From Talinum fruticosum (Eukaryota > Streptophyta > Magnoliopsida > Caryophyllales > Talinaceae), in contig JAITYX010000046.1 of the NCBI GenBank assembly GCA_021018815.1, positions 1,206,001-1,270,000 of the forward strand: 64,000 nucleotides of DNA, written 5' to 3'. The notes beneath the pieces were generated by a model that had not been told where the DNA came from, ran no database searches, and saw only the letters and a list, made by a program, of their open reading frames with translations. Shown here one piece after another: positions 11,791 through 22,635 of the stretch; within the stretch, counting starts at the first letter, position 1, and each line of letters starts with the position of its first letter. Both the position numbers and the translations under genes were made by a program.

Positions 11791-11805
11791 AACATTGGGG
11801 ACAAT
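11791..11805 (+). promoter_or_regulatory. Polypurine tract of the Tat element
   Basis: AACATTGGGGACAAT lies 12 bp before the LTR start. ATTGGGGACAAT is a common plus-strand primer region in plant Tat and Athila gypsy elements. Confidence 0.55.
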
Positions 11806-11816
11806 ATTTGTACATT

Positions 11817-13237
11817 TGTAGACACCTAAAAAGTGTCATACTTATCTCTTTTTATTTATTTTTGTTTGTCCGATGATGAAAATGCGGTCTCGTTTGCATG
11901 CCCGGGTCAAGATTGGACGAAAGCATGGTAGCGAAAGCCTCGTAACCCACAAAAAGAAAACACGCACCAAAAATAGAAACTTTCTTAAAATAGAAACTTT
12001 CCAAAATTAGAATGTTTCCAAAAATGTAAAGTCTCAAAATCAGCACTAGTTCAATTCATACTGCCCAAAAACGTAGTGTTTTACTCTACTCTCGTAGCGA
12101 ACCGAGGAATGCAACTCAAGACACCCGTAAGACGTCATATGAGACCGGTGACGCGTTTCTCAGCCCTCCATACGGGATACTCCGGTCAAGAGGGACATCA
12201 TGTTCTTTTCCCTTTATCACCTACCGCAAATCCGGGCCTAGTTCAGCTACACTATGACGGTTTTTAGAGATAGGTTTATGGTTTCCTAAACCCTAATCGT
12301 TTTCTATAAATAGAGGGCCTCTTCCCCCTCATTTCACACACCTTTGACACACTTTTACATACCATGAGTAGCTGCAAAATCCCCCCAAGCTCCCGAATTC
12401 TCTCACTCTCTCTTCTCTCTATTCTACTCTCACCACAAACACTCCAAAACTCGCTTTCTAAACCTTTGACAAAAAGGCTTTCTTTTCCGCTTTCGCTTGC
12501 CATAGCCCTACCATGACTCTGCCGTAGTAATATTGTGATTCAAGCCTAGTAGGTGGGTTTGCCCGAGGGCGCCATTCCATCATCCTAGAATTTGTTTTTG
12601 CATTTTAATTTTTGTCATTTATTTCCTTTCGTATTGTGGTTTAAAGATGTAATCTCTTTACTTTCTTCCCGCCCGCTATAATCTTTTATTTCTCGCTTTT
12701 TCTTTACAGCTTTTATTCTTTTACTACTTTCTTTACTACTTTATTTTTTGCATATTTATTGCTCTCCTAGGATGTTTTGTTTGCTTTAATTTGTATCTAT
12801 CGTATGTTATTTCCTTAGCTGTTTAAACATAATTTTTTAACTTACAATTTAGATTAGTAAAGGACATCTCGTAGACGGCAAAATGGAAAGCATCTCTCTC
12901 TATTTCACACCTTCAACCGCAAACACTGGATGCTCGGTTTAAAGATTGATGGAATCTCTTTCAAAACCTCTTCAAACTTAGTCTTTCCACACTAAGATTG
13001 AAATATTATTTTTCTCGTATTTTTGTTAGTTTTTATTCTTAATACAAACCAACGACTCCCTATTTTCTGTTTCATTTCTTTCTATCTACTTCTCGGTAAT
13101 TTAGGTTAAAAATGGTAAATTTTGGGTTACATTTTGACAGACAGGAGTTAAAAATTATTTTCCAAGTCACAAGCACTATAGGCGGTGCCGATTTGTTGTA
13201 AGTGGTGGTCGACGAGTGGCTTCGACTAATAACCCGA
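11817..13237 (+). mobile_element. Tat gypsy 3' LTR, 3'-truncated
   Basis: It starts TGTAGACACCTAAAAAGTGTC and carries the family landmarks: TATA box at 12305-12313, T-rich GCTTTC tract at 12660-12780, and the block CTTAGTCTTTCCACACTAAGATTG before 13010. It is the 3' LTR of the element whose integrase and 3' region lie to the left. At 13238 a second LTR of the same family and orientation begins (TGTAGAAACC), so about the last 20 percent of this LTR is missing, most simply because the second element inserted there. Confidence 0.82.
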
Positions 13238-15117
13238 TGTAGAAACCTAAAACATGTCATCCTTTATCTTGTTATTTCGTGTTTTTTTTCGACCCAATGA
13301 TGATAATCCCGAGTCCTGTTTGTGGATTTGGATCTCGGAATCTAATCGATCGGTACAACATAAGCAAATAAACCACAAAAATTCCTAACACTAAATAATA
13401 ACCTTTGCCTTGGGTCGGTCCACAAATCCCTTTTTGCCGGATCTGTCCAAGAGTCGGGCCGAGCCTTAAGAGAGTGTGGAGTCCGATGATGTGTGCCGGG
13501 AAATTACAAGGGCGGAATACCGCATTCTACTTGTGTCCAAATCGGACATGGAGTCGAAGACCCGAAGACGATGTTAAAAGGTTGCATTTCATGATCGAAA
13601 CATCAAAGTGTTGCGTTTTAAGCTTCATGAGATAGCCCACATGAGGCTAGAAGCTTTCCCTCCAATCGATGTCGTATGGTCGGCGCCGCCTTCTAGAAGC
13701 ATGGTGAAACGCAGTGTTTTGGCTTGGAGAATCCTTGGTGGACACGACTAGGGCACGAAACCCTAGGTGAGTATGGGTGGTCGCTGCTCGCCTCCCTCTT
13801 TGGATCGGTTTTATTCGGTTAAATCTTCTTCCGATCCGGTTCAATCTCTTAAGGAATGGTCCCGTTTTTTCAGCTTTTGGACGGCTGAGTGGAGGCAAGC
13901 CCTAGGTCATTTATGACCTAGGTCCTCTCCTATAAATGGAGAGCCTTGGCTTTCATTTAACATACGGCTTCCGCCTTATCATTACGCTGCTGAAAGCCAA
14001 CCTAAGCACTCTCATCTAATTGTCACTCTGTTAAATTTTCATCTTTCATCGTTGAATCCGTTCAAAGAGCTAAAGAATAATCACTTATTCTGATCTCTCG
14101 GGCACTCATTCAACTAATCACTACCATACCCTAAACACTTTCACAAAACTAGCCCTTTTCATTGGATTATCATCATTGCACCGAGAGATCCAACGAGGAG
14201 ATCCAGATCGACAAGGTGGGACAACTTGAGGGTCGTATTTCAGTCTTTGAATGGTTATATTTATTTTAGTTTTATTTGCTTTTCGTATTTTGGTTTGAGA
14301 GATGTAATCGTTTTAATTTCCTCCCGACTAATGTAATTTTTATTTCCGGTTTCCTTTATGGCTTTCTTCACCGCTTTCCTTTACTTGTTTTCCTTATTAT
14401 GTTTTAGTTGCTTTAGTTTTGCTTCGCATGATGTTATTGTCTTCTTTGATTACATTATTTTAAGAACACTACTCGAATTAGTAATGGACGTCTTCGGATG
14501 GGCGGAACAGAGGGATTTATCCCTACGTTTCGTACCCTCGCCCTCGCATTCGATTCTCGGCTCAAGACCGATGGAGTCAATCTTTTAACCTCTTCTTGTC
14601 TTAGTTTCCCATACTAAGATCGGAAGAGCAAACTTTGTTTTTGTTAGTTTTTATCGCTCCTAAAAGTTGACTAGCGACTCCTTATTTTTTGCTTTGATAT
14701 GTTAAATATCGTATCTTGGTGCATTCTGGTTGCAGGAAAATTAACTTTAGGATTCGAGATAAGCCCACTGGGCAGAGACAGAGGCTGGTTCAACCAACCA
14801 CAGCCTCCCCTTAGGCAGTGCCAATGCCTGCATCGTGGGCGGTAGCCAGTGAGGCTTCGGCCCGCATTCGTGTTTTCACACCAATCTTGCCCTAAAGAAT
14901 CACGGCCAATTTGAAAGCCTAATGTTCTTATTCCTTAACTAAAAAGCAAGATCCCGAGAATTCTTAAAATAATTGTTAAAATAAAAAGATTAATAAAAAT
15001 CGCCAATGAAATCTGATTTAATTCACTTCCACTTGATTTAATAAAATTCGAAAACCTTAATAAAAGGTTCATTCTTACATTTCAAAACCGATATAAAAAT
15101 CACCTTAAAAAACAATC
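13238..15117 (+). mobile_element. Second Tat gypsy LTR in tandem
   Basis: It starts TGTAGAAACCTAAAACATGTC. TATAAATGG lies at 13931-13938, followed by a weakened GAGAGCC/GGCTTTC palindrome. Then come the T-rich tract 14270-14450, the TTTCCCATACTAAGATCGG block at about 14610 and the A/T-rich tail CCTTAATAAAAGG. The final roughly 100 bp, PBS and leader are missing: the tail runs straight into gag sequence at 15118, so a deletion joined LTR to gag. Confidence 0.8.
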
Positions 15118-15379
15118 CTTAAAAAAAAAAAGAGAGTCATCCATGTTCAAGCAACCATTATTTCAATTATAAGAGATTTACTTCAATTCATAAGGGTAAA
15201 CTACCTTCTAAGTTTACCATGCCCGATATTAAGTTTAAAGGTTCCGAGAATCCCCATCATCACGTACGCAATTTCTTGGGAGCAATGACTCTTAAGAACA
15301 TTCCTAAAGACACTTACCACATCATCTTCCCTTAGACATTTGATACTGATGTCATGAAATGGTACAACGCGGTCAACCA
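15118..15379 (+). pseudogene. Tat gag stub
   Basis: The reading contains KFTMPDIKFKGSENPHHH, VRNFLGAMTLKNIPKDTYH, IIFP, a stop, and FDTDVMKWYNAVNH. This is the start of the retrotransposon gag domain seen again at 20080 and 45420. It ends abruptly after YNAVNH, where copia reverse-transcriptase sequence begins. It is therefore a 5' fragment of gag from the LTR at 13238, fused to an unrelated element. Confidence 0.82.
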
Positions 15380-17040
15380 TTGAGGACAGGTAGAGCTTTC
15401 AAATATGCATCTAGTTACCCACCCGAGAGCATTCTTTCCGATATCAACAAGTGGGGTAAGAACTCGATCTTCTTTGCATAATCTGTGTGTGCATTTTTTA
15501 TATTCATATCATTAACAGAACTTACAAATGTACTAGAGGCCGTAAATGAACCTCGAATGGGTAGAGGCCATGAAAGAAGAGCTAAATCAATTTGGAAGAA
15601 ACCAAGTCCGGACTCGACTAAACGACTTTCCGAACACCTAGTAATAGGAACCAAATGGGTTCTCAAGAACAAACTAGATGAGGAAGGGTTGGTAGTTAGA
15701 AATAAGGCTAGATTGGTTGCTCGGAGGTATAACTAAGAAGAGGGGCTTTGCACCTGGTGCTAGGATTGAGGCAATCGGAATTCTCTTAGCATTTGCATCT
15801 AGCATGAATATCAAGCTTTATCAAATGGATGTCAAATGTGCATTTTAAAATGGTTATATTCAAGAACTTTATGTTGAGCAACTTCCTGGATTTGAAAACT
15901 CGAATTTCCAAATCATGTTTTCAAGTTGCAAAAGGCTTTATACGGTCTTAAACAAGCTCCTAGAGCTTGGTATGAAAGACTAAGAAGTTTCTTGGTTGGA
16001 AATGATTTCAAAAGAGGTCAAATTGACAAAGCACTTTTTACAAAAACTAAGGGCAATGATTTTCTTATCATTCAGATTTATGTTGATATTATCTTTGGAG
16101 CTACTAATGAAACTCTATGTCAAGAGTTTTCCGAGTTGATGAGCTAGGAGTTGCAAATGAGTGTGATGGGTGAACTCAATTTCTTTCTTAGCCTGCAAAT
16201 CAAACAAGACAAGGATGACATCTATGTCCATCAATCTAAGTGCATCAAGGAGCTATTGAAGAAATACAAGCTACAAGATGTGAAGCATGCAACAAAAACT
16301 ATGAGTAGCAGTTTGAAACCGGACTCGGACGGGAAAGGTTAAGTTGTAGATCGAAACTCTACAGAGGTATGATTAGATCCTTGCTTTATCTCACATCTAG
16401 TAGGCTAGATATCATGTTCAGTGTCTACCATTGTGCAAGATTTCAAGCTAATCCTAAGGAATCACCTCTCATTGCGGTGAACAAAATCTTTAGATATCTT
16501 GCAGGTACTCGGAGTCTTGTTCTATGGTTTTGAAAGGACTCTAAACCGACCCTTACTAGATACTTAAATGCTAACTCGTGCTGTATACAAGGTTAATAGA
16601 TATAGCACATTAGGAGCATGTCAATTTCTGGGTCAATCTCTCATCTACCGACACTCAAAGAAACAGAACTCGGTTGCTCTATTTACTGCTAAGGCTGAGT
16701 ACATTGCAACCGGAGCTTGTTGCGCTCGGATTCTTGGGATCAAACAACACTTGAAGGATCTTAGACTATCATTCACATTTATCCTAATCAAGTGTGACAA
16801 TCAAAGTGCAATCAACATCACTAAGAATCTAGTTTAGCACTCAAAGACAAAGTATATTGAGGTCATGTATCATTTTCTATGAGACCATTATGAGAAAGGT
16901 GATTTTGAACTTGAGTTTATTCCTTCAAAATTTTAGTAAGCTGATATATTCACTAAGCCTCTTAGTGAGGATCAGTTTTGCTTTATTAGGAATGAGCTTA
17001 GTATGATTAATACATGATTATGTTATTTATTGCATCAATC
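15380..17040 (+). pseudogene. Copia D: reverse transcriptase and RNase H
   Basis: The region encodes the C-terminal half of a Sirevirus-like copia pol. The entry is AFKYASSYPPESILSDIN, followed by GTKWVLKNKLDEEGLVVRN (about 15650), MNIKLYQMDVKCAF (motif A, about 15805) and KALYGLKQAPRAWYERLR (15926). The catalytic box at about 16078 reads IYVDIIFGATNE instead of YVDDIIFG, an in-frame loss of one Asp codon. MGELNFFLSLQIKQDKDDI and ELLKKYKLQDVKHA follow. RNase H gives HSKKQNSVALFTAKAEYIAT and CDNQSAINITKN, ending near 16935. There are at least eight stops or frameshifts. Gag, protease and integrase are absent because the left side is fused to a Tat gag at 15380. Confidence 0.9.
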
Positions 17041-17417
17041 ATTCCTTTATGATTATGTGTTATATGCCTTTAGTAGAAAATAAATAGATCAGTTAATTCG
17101 GAATGAGACCGAGCTATGAGTTATAATATTTTCCGAGTGTTCCGAGTCACTCGGATATCTGTATCGAGTGAGACTCATTTTATGAGCAAAATGGACATCA
17201 AAATTCTGAGGTTATCTCTAGATATATAAAGAATTTTAGAAAATTTTCAAAAACTCTTTCTTTTCTCTTTCTCACTGTCATGCGAATAATCGGCAGAAAC
17301 TAACCGATGGAAGAAAGTCGTTGAACAAACCAGTCGTTACTACACAAAACGACTCAATGGTTTGAGAACAATTGCTTGGTATTTGGGTCGGAAAGTCGGT
17401 TTAAAGCTTTCTCTTGG

Positions 17418-17426
17418 TATAAATAG
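17418..17426 (+). promoter_or_regulatory. TATA box upstream of the copia D third ORF
   Basis: TATAAATAG sits about 180 bp before the first ATG of the downstream ORF, behind a CT-rich stretch. The same box lies at 57015-57023 and, on the minus strand, at 27941-27949 in the sister elements. Confidence 0.55.
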
Positions 17427-17598
17427 CACCATTTCACTTTCTTTTCTTCACTATACCTACTTGTTTGCTTGCACTCTCACTCTCATTGCTTTCAAAATTC
17501 TTTTGCTCATTCGTGCTTTCTTTCTTTCTCTAATTCTCAATCTTCTCTATTCTCTACTCTTTCTCTCACTTCACACTCTTAAGCTCTACTCTCTAAAC

Positions 17599-18484
17599 AT
17601 GCTTGAGAGAGGAGTTGCTCAATAAGGAGGTTCGGTCACCAAGAAGGCCAGAATCAAGTCTACTCGCACCGAGGCATCACCAGGGAAAGGCGAAGAGCCC
17701 GCCTTAGATGCACCAAAGCACTTTGTCACCCAACACTTTATTCTACACGACAATTTTTTCCCTAAAACCTCCTATTCTTGGTTAAGACACATCGCTAAAA
17801 TAAGTGTGTACAACCATCTCTATTTATGTGAGTACATCTATCCCGACCTAGTGTTTGAGTAGTACTCTTATATGACTGTTAACAAAGGCTTCATAACATC
17901 TCCGGCCAAAGGTAAGACTGTTTGTATCAATCTTCGCTTACTTCATAAAATTTTCAATGTCAAAACAATCTTTGTCAACTCTAACCCGGTTGCGTTCAAT
18001 GAAATCACTGATTTCTTTGAGAGATACGCTAAAGAGCCTCCTTAGTCAAGAAAGAACTTTTCTGTGACTCGGATGAAGTCTAAAGCTAGACATCTTTGTT
18101 TTATTCCGATGAGAGCTTTCTTCTCTTATCACTCGTGTAAGGAGAACCCCAACTCTAAAGTTCTCAAGGTTCTTTATGACATTCTCGACGGTTACAAAGT
18201 AGTCCTCTTTCCTATCATTTTAGAGAAGATGGCAATTGTACCTGCTCACTATAAGAAATCCGTTCCATAACCTTTCGAAGCACTTTTGACGAGTTCTAAG
18301 TCCTACTTCATTACTGTTCCTAATGCTTGCTTGGAACTTGCTTGTCTGTCTTGACGGAGTCGAGCTTATGGGTCTAGTATACCAGGAAGTTACACCTGGT
18401 GTCGGGGTTCATGTGTCCGAGTTACCACCTCCTCCTACTCCACCTTAGACTCACACAACTCCGGAGGTACCATTACTACCTGCT
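17599..18484 (+). pseudogene. Copia D third ORF (env-like position, function unknown)
   Basis: One frame from ATG 17599 stays nearly open to about 18300, with five stops. It reads FVTQHFILHDNFFPKTSYSW, YLCEYIYPDLVFE, KTVCINLRLLHKIFNV, NPVAFNEITDFFERYAKEPP, VTRMKSKARHLCFIPMRAFF, and VLKVLYDILDGYKVVLFPII. Parallel blocks occur at 57294-57860 and on the minus strand at 27554-26900. The YPxLVxEFY-like start and the VxLxLLHxLFxV block resemble the domain often labelled 'putative plant transposon protein' (PF20167); this is from memory and unverified. Its place after pol is where Sireviruses carry an 'envelope-like' ORF. No signal peptide or clear membrane segment is visible. It is cut by the Tat LTR at 18485. 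Confidence 0.7.
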
Positions 18485-19985
18485 TGTAGACACCTAAAAA
18501 GTGTCGTCCTTCATCTCCCTATTTACGTGTTTTGTTTTGTTTGCTCGATGATGATAATCCCGAGTCCTATTTGTGGTTTTGGATTTCGGATTGTGATCGA
18601 TCGGTGCAACATAAGCTAGTAAACCACGAAGAACCCCTAGCACCACTTAAATAACCTTTTGCCTTGGGTCGGTCCACTATCCTCTTTTTCTTCGGACCTT
18701 CCAAGAGCTGAGCTGAGCCTTTAGAGATTGGGGAGACCCATGATGTATGCCAGGAAATTCCATGTAGAGAATACCGCATTCAACTTTTGTCCAAGTCGGA
18801 CAAGGAGCTGAAGAGAACGTTGACGCGTTGCATTTCATGATCAAGAGCATCAAAGTGCTTGCGTTTTAAGCTTTACAAGACAGTCCACATGAGGCTAAAA
18901 GATTTCCCCTTTAAACGATGTCGTGGCCAACGCCCACCTTATAGAAGCATGGTGGAACACTGCGTTTTGAGCTTGGAAAGTCCTTAGAGACACAACTAGG
19001 GCACAAAACCCTAGGAGGGTCCGGTTGGCCAACGCTCGCCTCCTGTCTTTTAACCAGTTCTATCTGGTTTTATCATCTTCAAATGTGCTTTTATCTCTTA
19101 AGGAATGGCCTTGTTTTATTTCAGCTATTTAGACCGCCGATAAAAGGAAAACCATAAGTCATTTGTGACCTCATTCCTGTCCTATAAATAGAGAGCCTTG
19201 GCTCTCATTCCGATACGACTTGTTGCCTTAGCATCACGCTCCCGAAAGCCAACTTGAATGCTCTCATCTAAACATTACTCGACGAATTTTCTATAAACAT
19301 TCATCTTTCACCGTTGAATCGTGTAAAGAGCTAAAGAATATATGATTATTTTGATCTCTAGGCATTCATTCAACTGATCATTGCCATACCCTAGACACAA
19401 TTCACAAAACAAGCCCTTTTCTTTAGATTGTCGCCACTTGCATCGATTGATCCGATGTGGAGATCCGGATCAGCAAGGAGACAATCCGAGGGATATATTT
19501 CAGCCTTAGAATCGTTATACTTTTTCTATTTTATGTTCCTTCCATATTGTGGTTTAAGAGATGTAATCGCTTTAATTTCCTCCCCAACCGATGTAATCTT
19601 TTATTTCCTGCTTTTCTTTCTTTTATCACTTTCTTTATTGCTTTTCTTTATCGTTTCCCTTATTATGTTTTGGTTGCTCTAATTTTGTTTCGCATGTTGT
19701 ATGCTTTTTTTCTTACATCTTTATTAATACACTACTTGAAAAAGTAGTGGTCATCTTCGGACGGGCGGAATTGAGGATTTATCCCTACGTTTCGCACCCT
19801 CGCCCCTGAATCTAATTCTAGGTTCAAGACCGATGGAATCAATTTTTTAGTCATTTTTGGTTTTAGTTTTTCCCATACTAAGATCGAGGGAGCAAGTCTT
19901 CTTTTTGTGTTTTTGTTAGTTTTTTCTTCTTAAAAACTAACTGGTGACTCCCTTATTTTATGTTTTGTTCTACCACCCAACTAAT
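18485..19985 (+). mobile_element. Third Tat gypsy LTR
   Basis: It begins TGTAGACACCTAAAAAGTGTC and contains the TATA box and palindrome (19184-19207), the T-rich tract 19540-19700, the GGACGGGCGGAA block at 19758 and the TTTCCCATACTAAGATCG block at 19870. The A/T-rich LTR tail, PBS and leader are missing; it passes into gag-coding sequence around 19985. It interrupts or abuts copia D at 18484. Confidence 0.82.
19184..19207 (+). promoter_or_regulatory. Tat LTR TATA box with adjoining palindrome
   Basis: TATAAATAG runs directly into GAGAGCCTTGGCTCTC, a perfect 7-bp inverted repeat with a 2-bp centre, lying between the TATA box and the expected start site. Matching or slightly degraded versions occur at 1165-1190 (minus), 13931-13955 and 39006-39028. 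Confidence 0.6.
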
Positions 19986-21010
19986 CTTCTCGATAGAGTC
20001 CTAAACATGAAGCCCTTAACCCTGAATCCAAAACCCGATTTGATTCCCGTATAGATAAGATAGAACGAATGTTGAGAGAGTCATCCATGTCCAGCGAATC
20101 ACTATTTCGATCATAAGGGATTCACTTCAATTCCTAAAGGTAAACTACCTCCTTAGTTTACCATGCCCGATATTAAGTTCTAAGGTTATGAGAATTCCCA
20201 TCATCACATACGTAACTTCTTGGGAGCAATGAGTCTTAAGAACATTCCTGAATACACTTACCACATCATCTTCCCCTTTTCATTTGATATTGACATCATG
20301 AAGTGGTATAATGCGGTTGACCTACGCAAGGTTGCCAATTGGACAGATTTGTGCTAGGAGCTCCTCCATCAATACTCCTATAACACGATTTAACTATTAC
20401 TCTTAAAGACATGGAATTAATCAAGCAAGGTGAGAAGGAGAGCTTTACTCGATTTCCTGACTAGATAGAGAGCAAAGGCAGCCCACGTGATTAACCAACC
20501 ATCCGAGAAAGATTAAGTTCGCATCATCTTGAAGAACCTTCAACCCAATTATAATGAATAACTCAAATTCCTACCTATGATAAACTTTTCAACCCTAAGG
20601 GTTGCTGGCTTGCTAATAGAAGAAGAACCGTCCACTGCGAACCCAAAAGTGCCGACTCGATATAGAGGTAATTATCATTCCAAAGATAAGAAAACCTCTA
20701 ATACCGGTAATGCTACCAGGGTGCGAGATGTCAACGCCCTCAATAGGTATATTGACTACAATCCTATGGATACTACTTATACTCAAGCCCTTGACTTGTC
20801 TCTTTAAGATAAGGAAAATAGAATTGCGACCCATTAGAGCGAGAATCGAAATCACGAAAGAGTCTAAAAATTGGGACGTGGGAAAATTTTGCAAATACCA
20901 TCGTGCATGAGGACACGATACTAAACGGTGTTGGACATTCAAGAACAAACTAGAAGATATGTTTTCAAATGGCCAATTACCCCTGCCTAAGCCTCGCCTA
21001 GAAACCAAGT
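19986..21010 (+). pseudogene. Tat gag with GHDT zinc-binding-like motif
   Basis: The gag domain runs from SSMSSESLFRS (about 20085) through IKFKGYENSHHHIRNFLGAM (order as read, with breaks). TYHIIFPF, IMKWYNAVDLRKVANWTDLC, MELIKQGEKESFTRFPD and MINFSTLRVAGLLIEEEP (20577) follow. Then comes a hydrophilic linker RYRGNYHSKDKKTSNTGNAT. At about 20885 KFCKYHRA, a stop, and GHDTKRCWTFKNKLEDMF form the C-x2-H...GHDT-x2-C finger-like motif typical of Tat gag. FSNGQLPLPKP ends the recognisable part. Many stops make it non-functional. The linker and finger align with 60644-60990 in the other Tat unit. Confidence 0.87.
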
Positions 21011-22635
21011 AATAACAAAAACCCTTTTAGTGGCACCTTAGCCATCTTTACTAATCGCACACCAGTGCCGTGGGATCCTTCTATCTTTATCCGAGATAGT
21101 GGCAAGTCACAACTACTTCTTAATCTACCATCATTGGATCCTAAAGTCCAGGGGTTGTGAGTAATTGATAAAGAAGATGTTTACGAAACAAGAGATGCCG
21201 ACAACAATAGTGACAACTTCTACGACACACCACCCTTAGAAGAAGGCTTTTAGGGGAACACTAAGAGCTCTACCATTAAGTTTCTAACTCGTTTAGGATG
21301 GCACAACGCGCTCTTGGGTCCACAACATACTTAGAAAGCCCCAAAAGAACCCGAAGCTACAAAGGAAGAAGACCCAATCCTTAAGCAACTCTAAAAATTA
21401 AAAGTTGACATTTCTATCCGGCAATTAATATATGCTTCCCGAAACATAAAAAATCTTTAATCGATACGCTCAATAAGATTGAAGTTTCTCTAGAAATCTA
21501 CGCTAGAAGTAGTAGGATTGGTTAATAGTGGAGATGGAACCATTACTTTTGATTAGAAGGATATCCGAGGATAAGGTGTTGCACAAAAGAATGCCCTTTA
21601 TTTAATTGTAACTTGCATTAAAAAGTTTGTTCCCTTAACTTTGGTAGATAACGGATCAGCAGTTAACATGTGTCCCTGGCGAACTGCTAAGAGGTTAGGA
21701 ATTAGGGAGTAACAACTCTCTAAGCAAACTGTTCATCTCCGAGCATATGAAAATTCTAGAAGAACAAGTCTTGGGAAAGGTGACCTTACCAATAAATACG
21801 AGGCCAGTGGAGAGGAATATTGAATTCCAAATCTTAGATATCCCAACTACTTTTAATCCGCTTCAAGGACGCCCTTGGTTGCATGATCATCAAGTAGTGC
21901 CCTCTACACTGCATCGAAGGTCAAAATGATCATTGAAGGCCGAGTCGAAGCGTAACGAGGATAATTTTTGTGCTACTATTACTTCCAAAGAGTCCGTAGT
22001 GGAGATCGAGCACGATGCTAATGATGAAGAATTGTACGGATTTAAAATCGTCGCTGCCTTAGAAAGGGATAAAGCACCTTTTACCTTTAACCCTTATGGC
22101 AACCCTAGTGTCCACTTGATGCTTAGGAAGAAGGGGTATTTTCAAGGTCTTCCTACGAGCCGAAGGGCATACCACCCTATTTTTCCACCCCTTGAACTCA
22201 CTAACAACTACAACTCCGGGCTAGGCTATCAACCTACCACTAAGGAAATAACTTAAGCCAAGTGGGAAATCTAGGTAAGCGAGGATCGCACCACGGGCAT
22301 TCCGCTCTATTAGGCCCTTTCCGACACCCTGAATGGACAATTTCGAGAGAAGGAGACAACTTTCCATATTATGGATTTCCTAAGCCCTATTACATCAAGC
22401 GAGAGGGTATCCTAGTAACTGGTATGGAAATCTTCAATGACTGCTATATTTTGGAATAGGAGTCACCTCACCTCCTCAAAAGGGGAAACAATCTTTTCGA
22501 CCTTCTGTTTGGTAAAGAGGGTAATTTAGAAGGGAACTCGTTTCCGTACTATTGCGAGCTTTGTCGCATCCGCAGCTTGATCCGTCCAAGTTCATCGCCG
22601 ATGCTGATATAGAAGGGTCCAAGCATATTACTTGG
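21011..22635 (+). pseudogene. Tat gag-pro: aspartic protease and G-patch-like region
   Basis: About 21600-21930 carries the retropepsin-like protease: LVDNGSAVNMCPWRTAKRLG with the catalytic Asp codon at 21647-21649, then VTLPINTRPVERNIEFQILD, IPTTFNPLQGRPWLHD. About 22015-22255 reads DANDEELYGFKIVAALERD, VHLMLRKKGYFQGLP and the G-patch-like NSGLGYQPTTKE. 22260-22635 is a poorly conserved spacer ending in GSKHIT-type sequence shared with 62560. Stops at about 21540, 21710 and 21927 break the frame. At 22636 the sequence switches to minus-strand copia RT, so the RT, RNase H and integrase of this element are missing. Confidence 0.85.

Larger units (their letters stand above)
8373..11816 (+). 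other. 3' untranslated region of the Tat element
   Basis: About 3.4 kb separate the end of integrase from the 3' LTR, which is usual for Tat elements. It holds an antisense decayed ORF (8815-9905). Beyond that, 9950-10260 is A/T-rich spacer. A segment at 10268-10330 (GAGATTATTCAA...) recurs at 46258 in another Tat unit. A 72-codon open frame at 10462-10680 shows no recognisable motif. 10700-11790 is rearranged low-complexity DNA in which I recognise nothing until the PPT. Confidence 0.65.

Noticed and set aside
13140..13237. Possible 98-bp spacer between two LTRs, suggesting separate elements
   Set aside because: Comparison with 39750-39790 shows the stretch still belongs to the LTR, so the first LTR simply continues to the second.
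19428..19747. Two overlapping Phe/Leu-rich frames that look like membrane proteins
   Set aside because: They are translations of the T-rich tract of the Tat LTR, present in all LTR copies (14358, 47784 and, reversed, 783).
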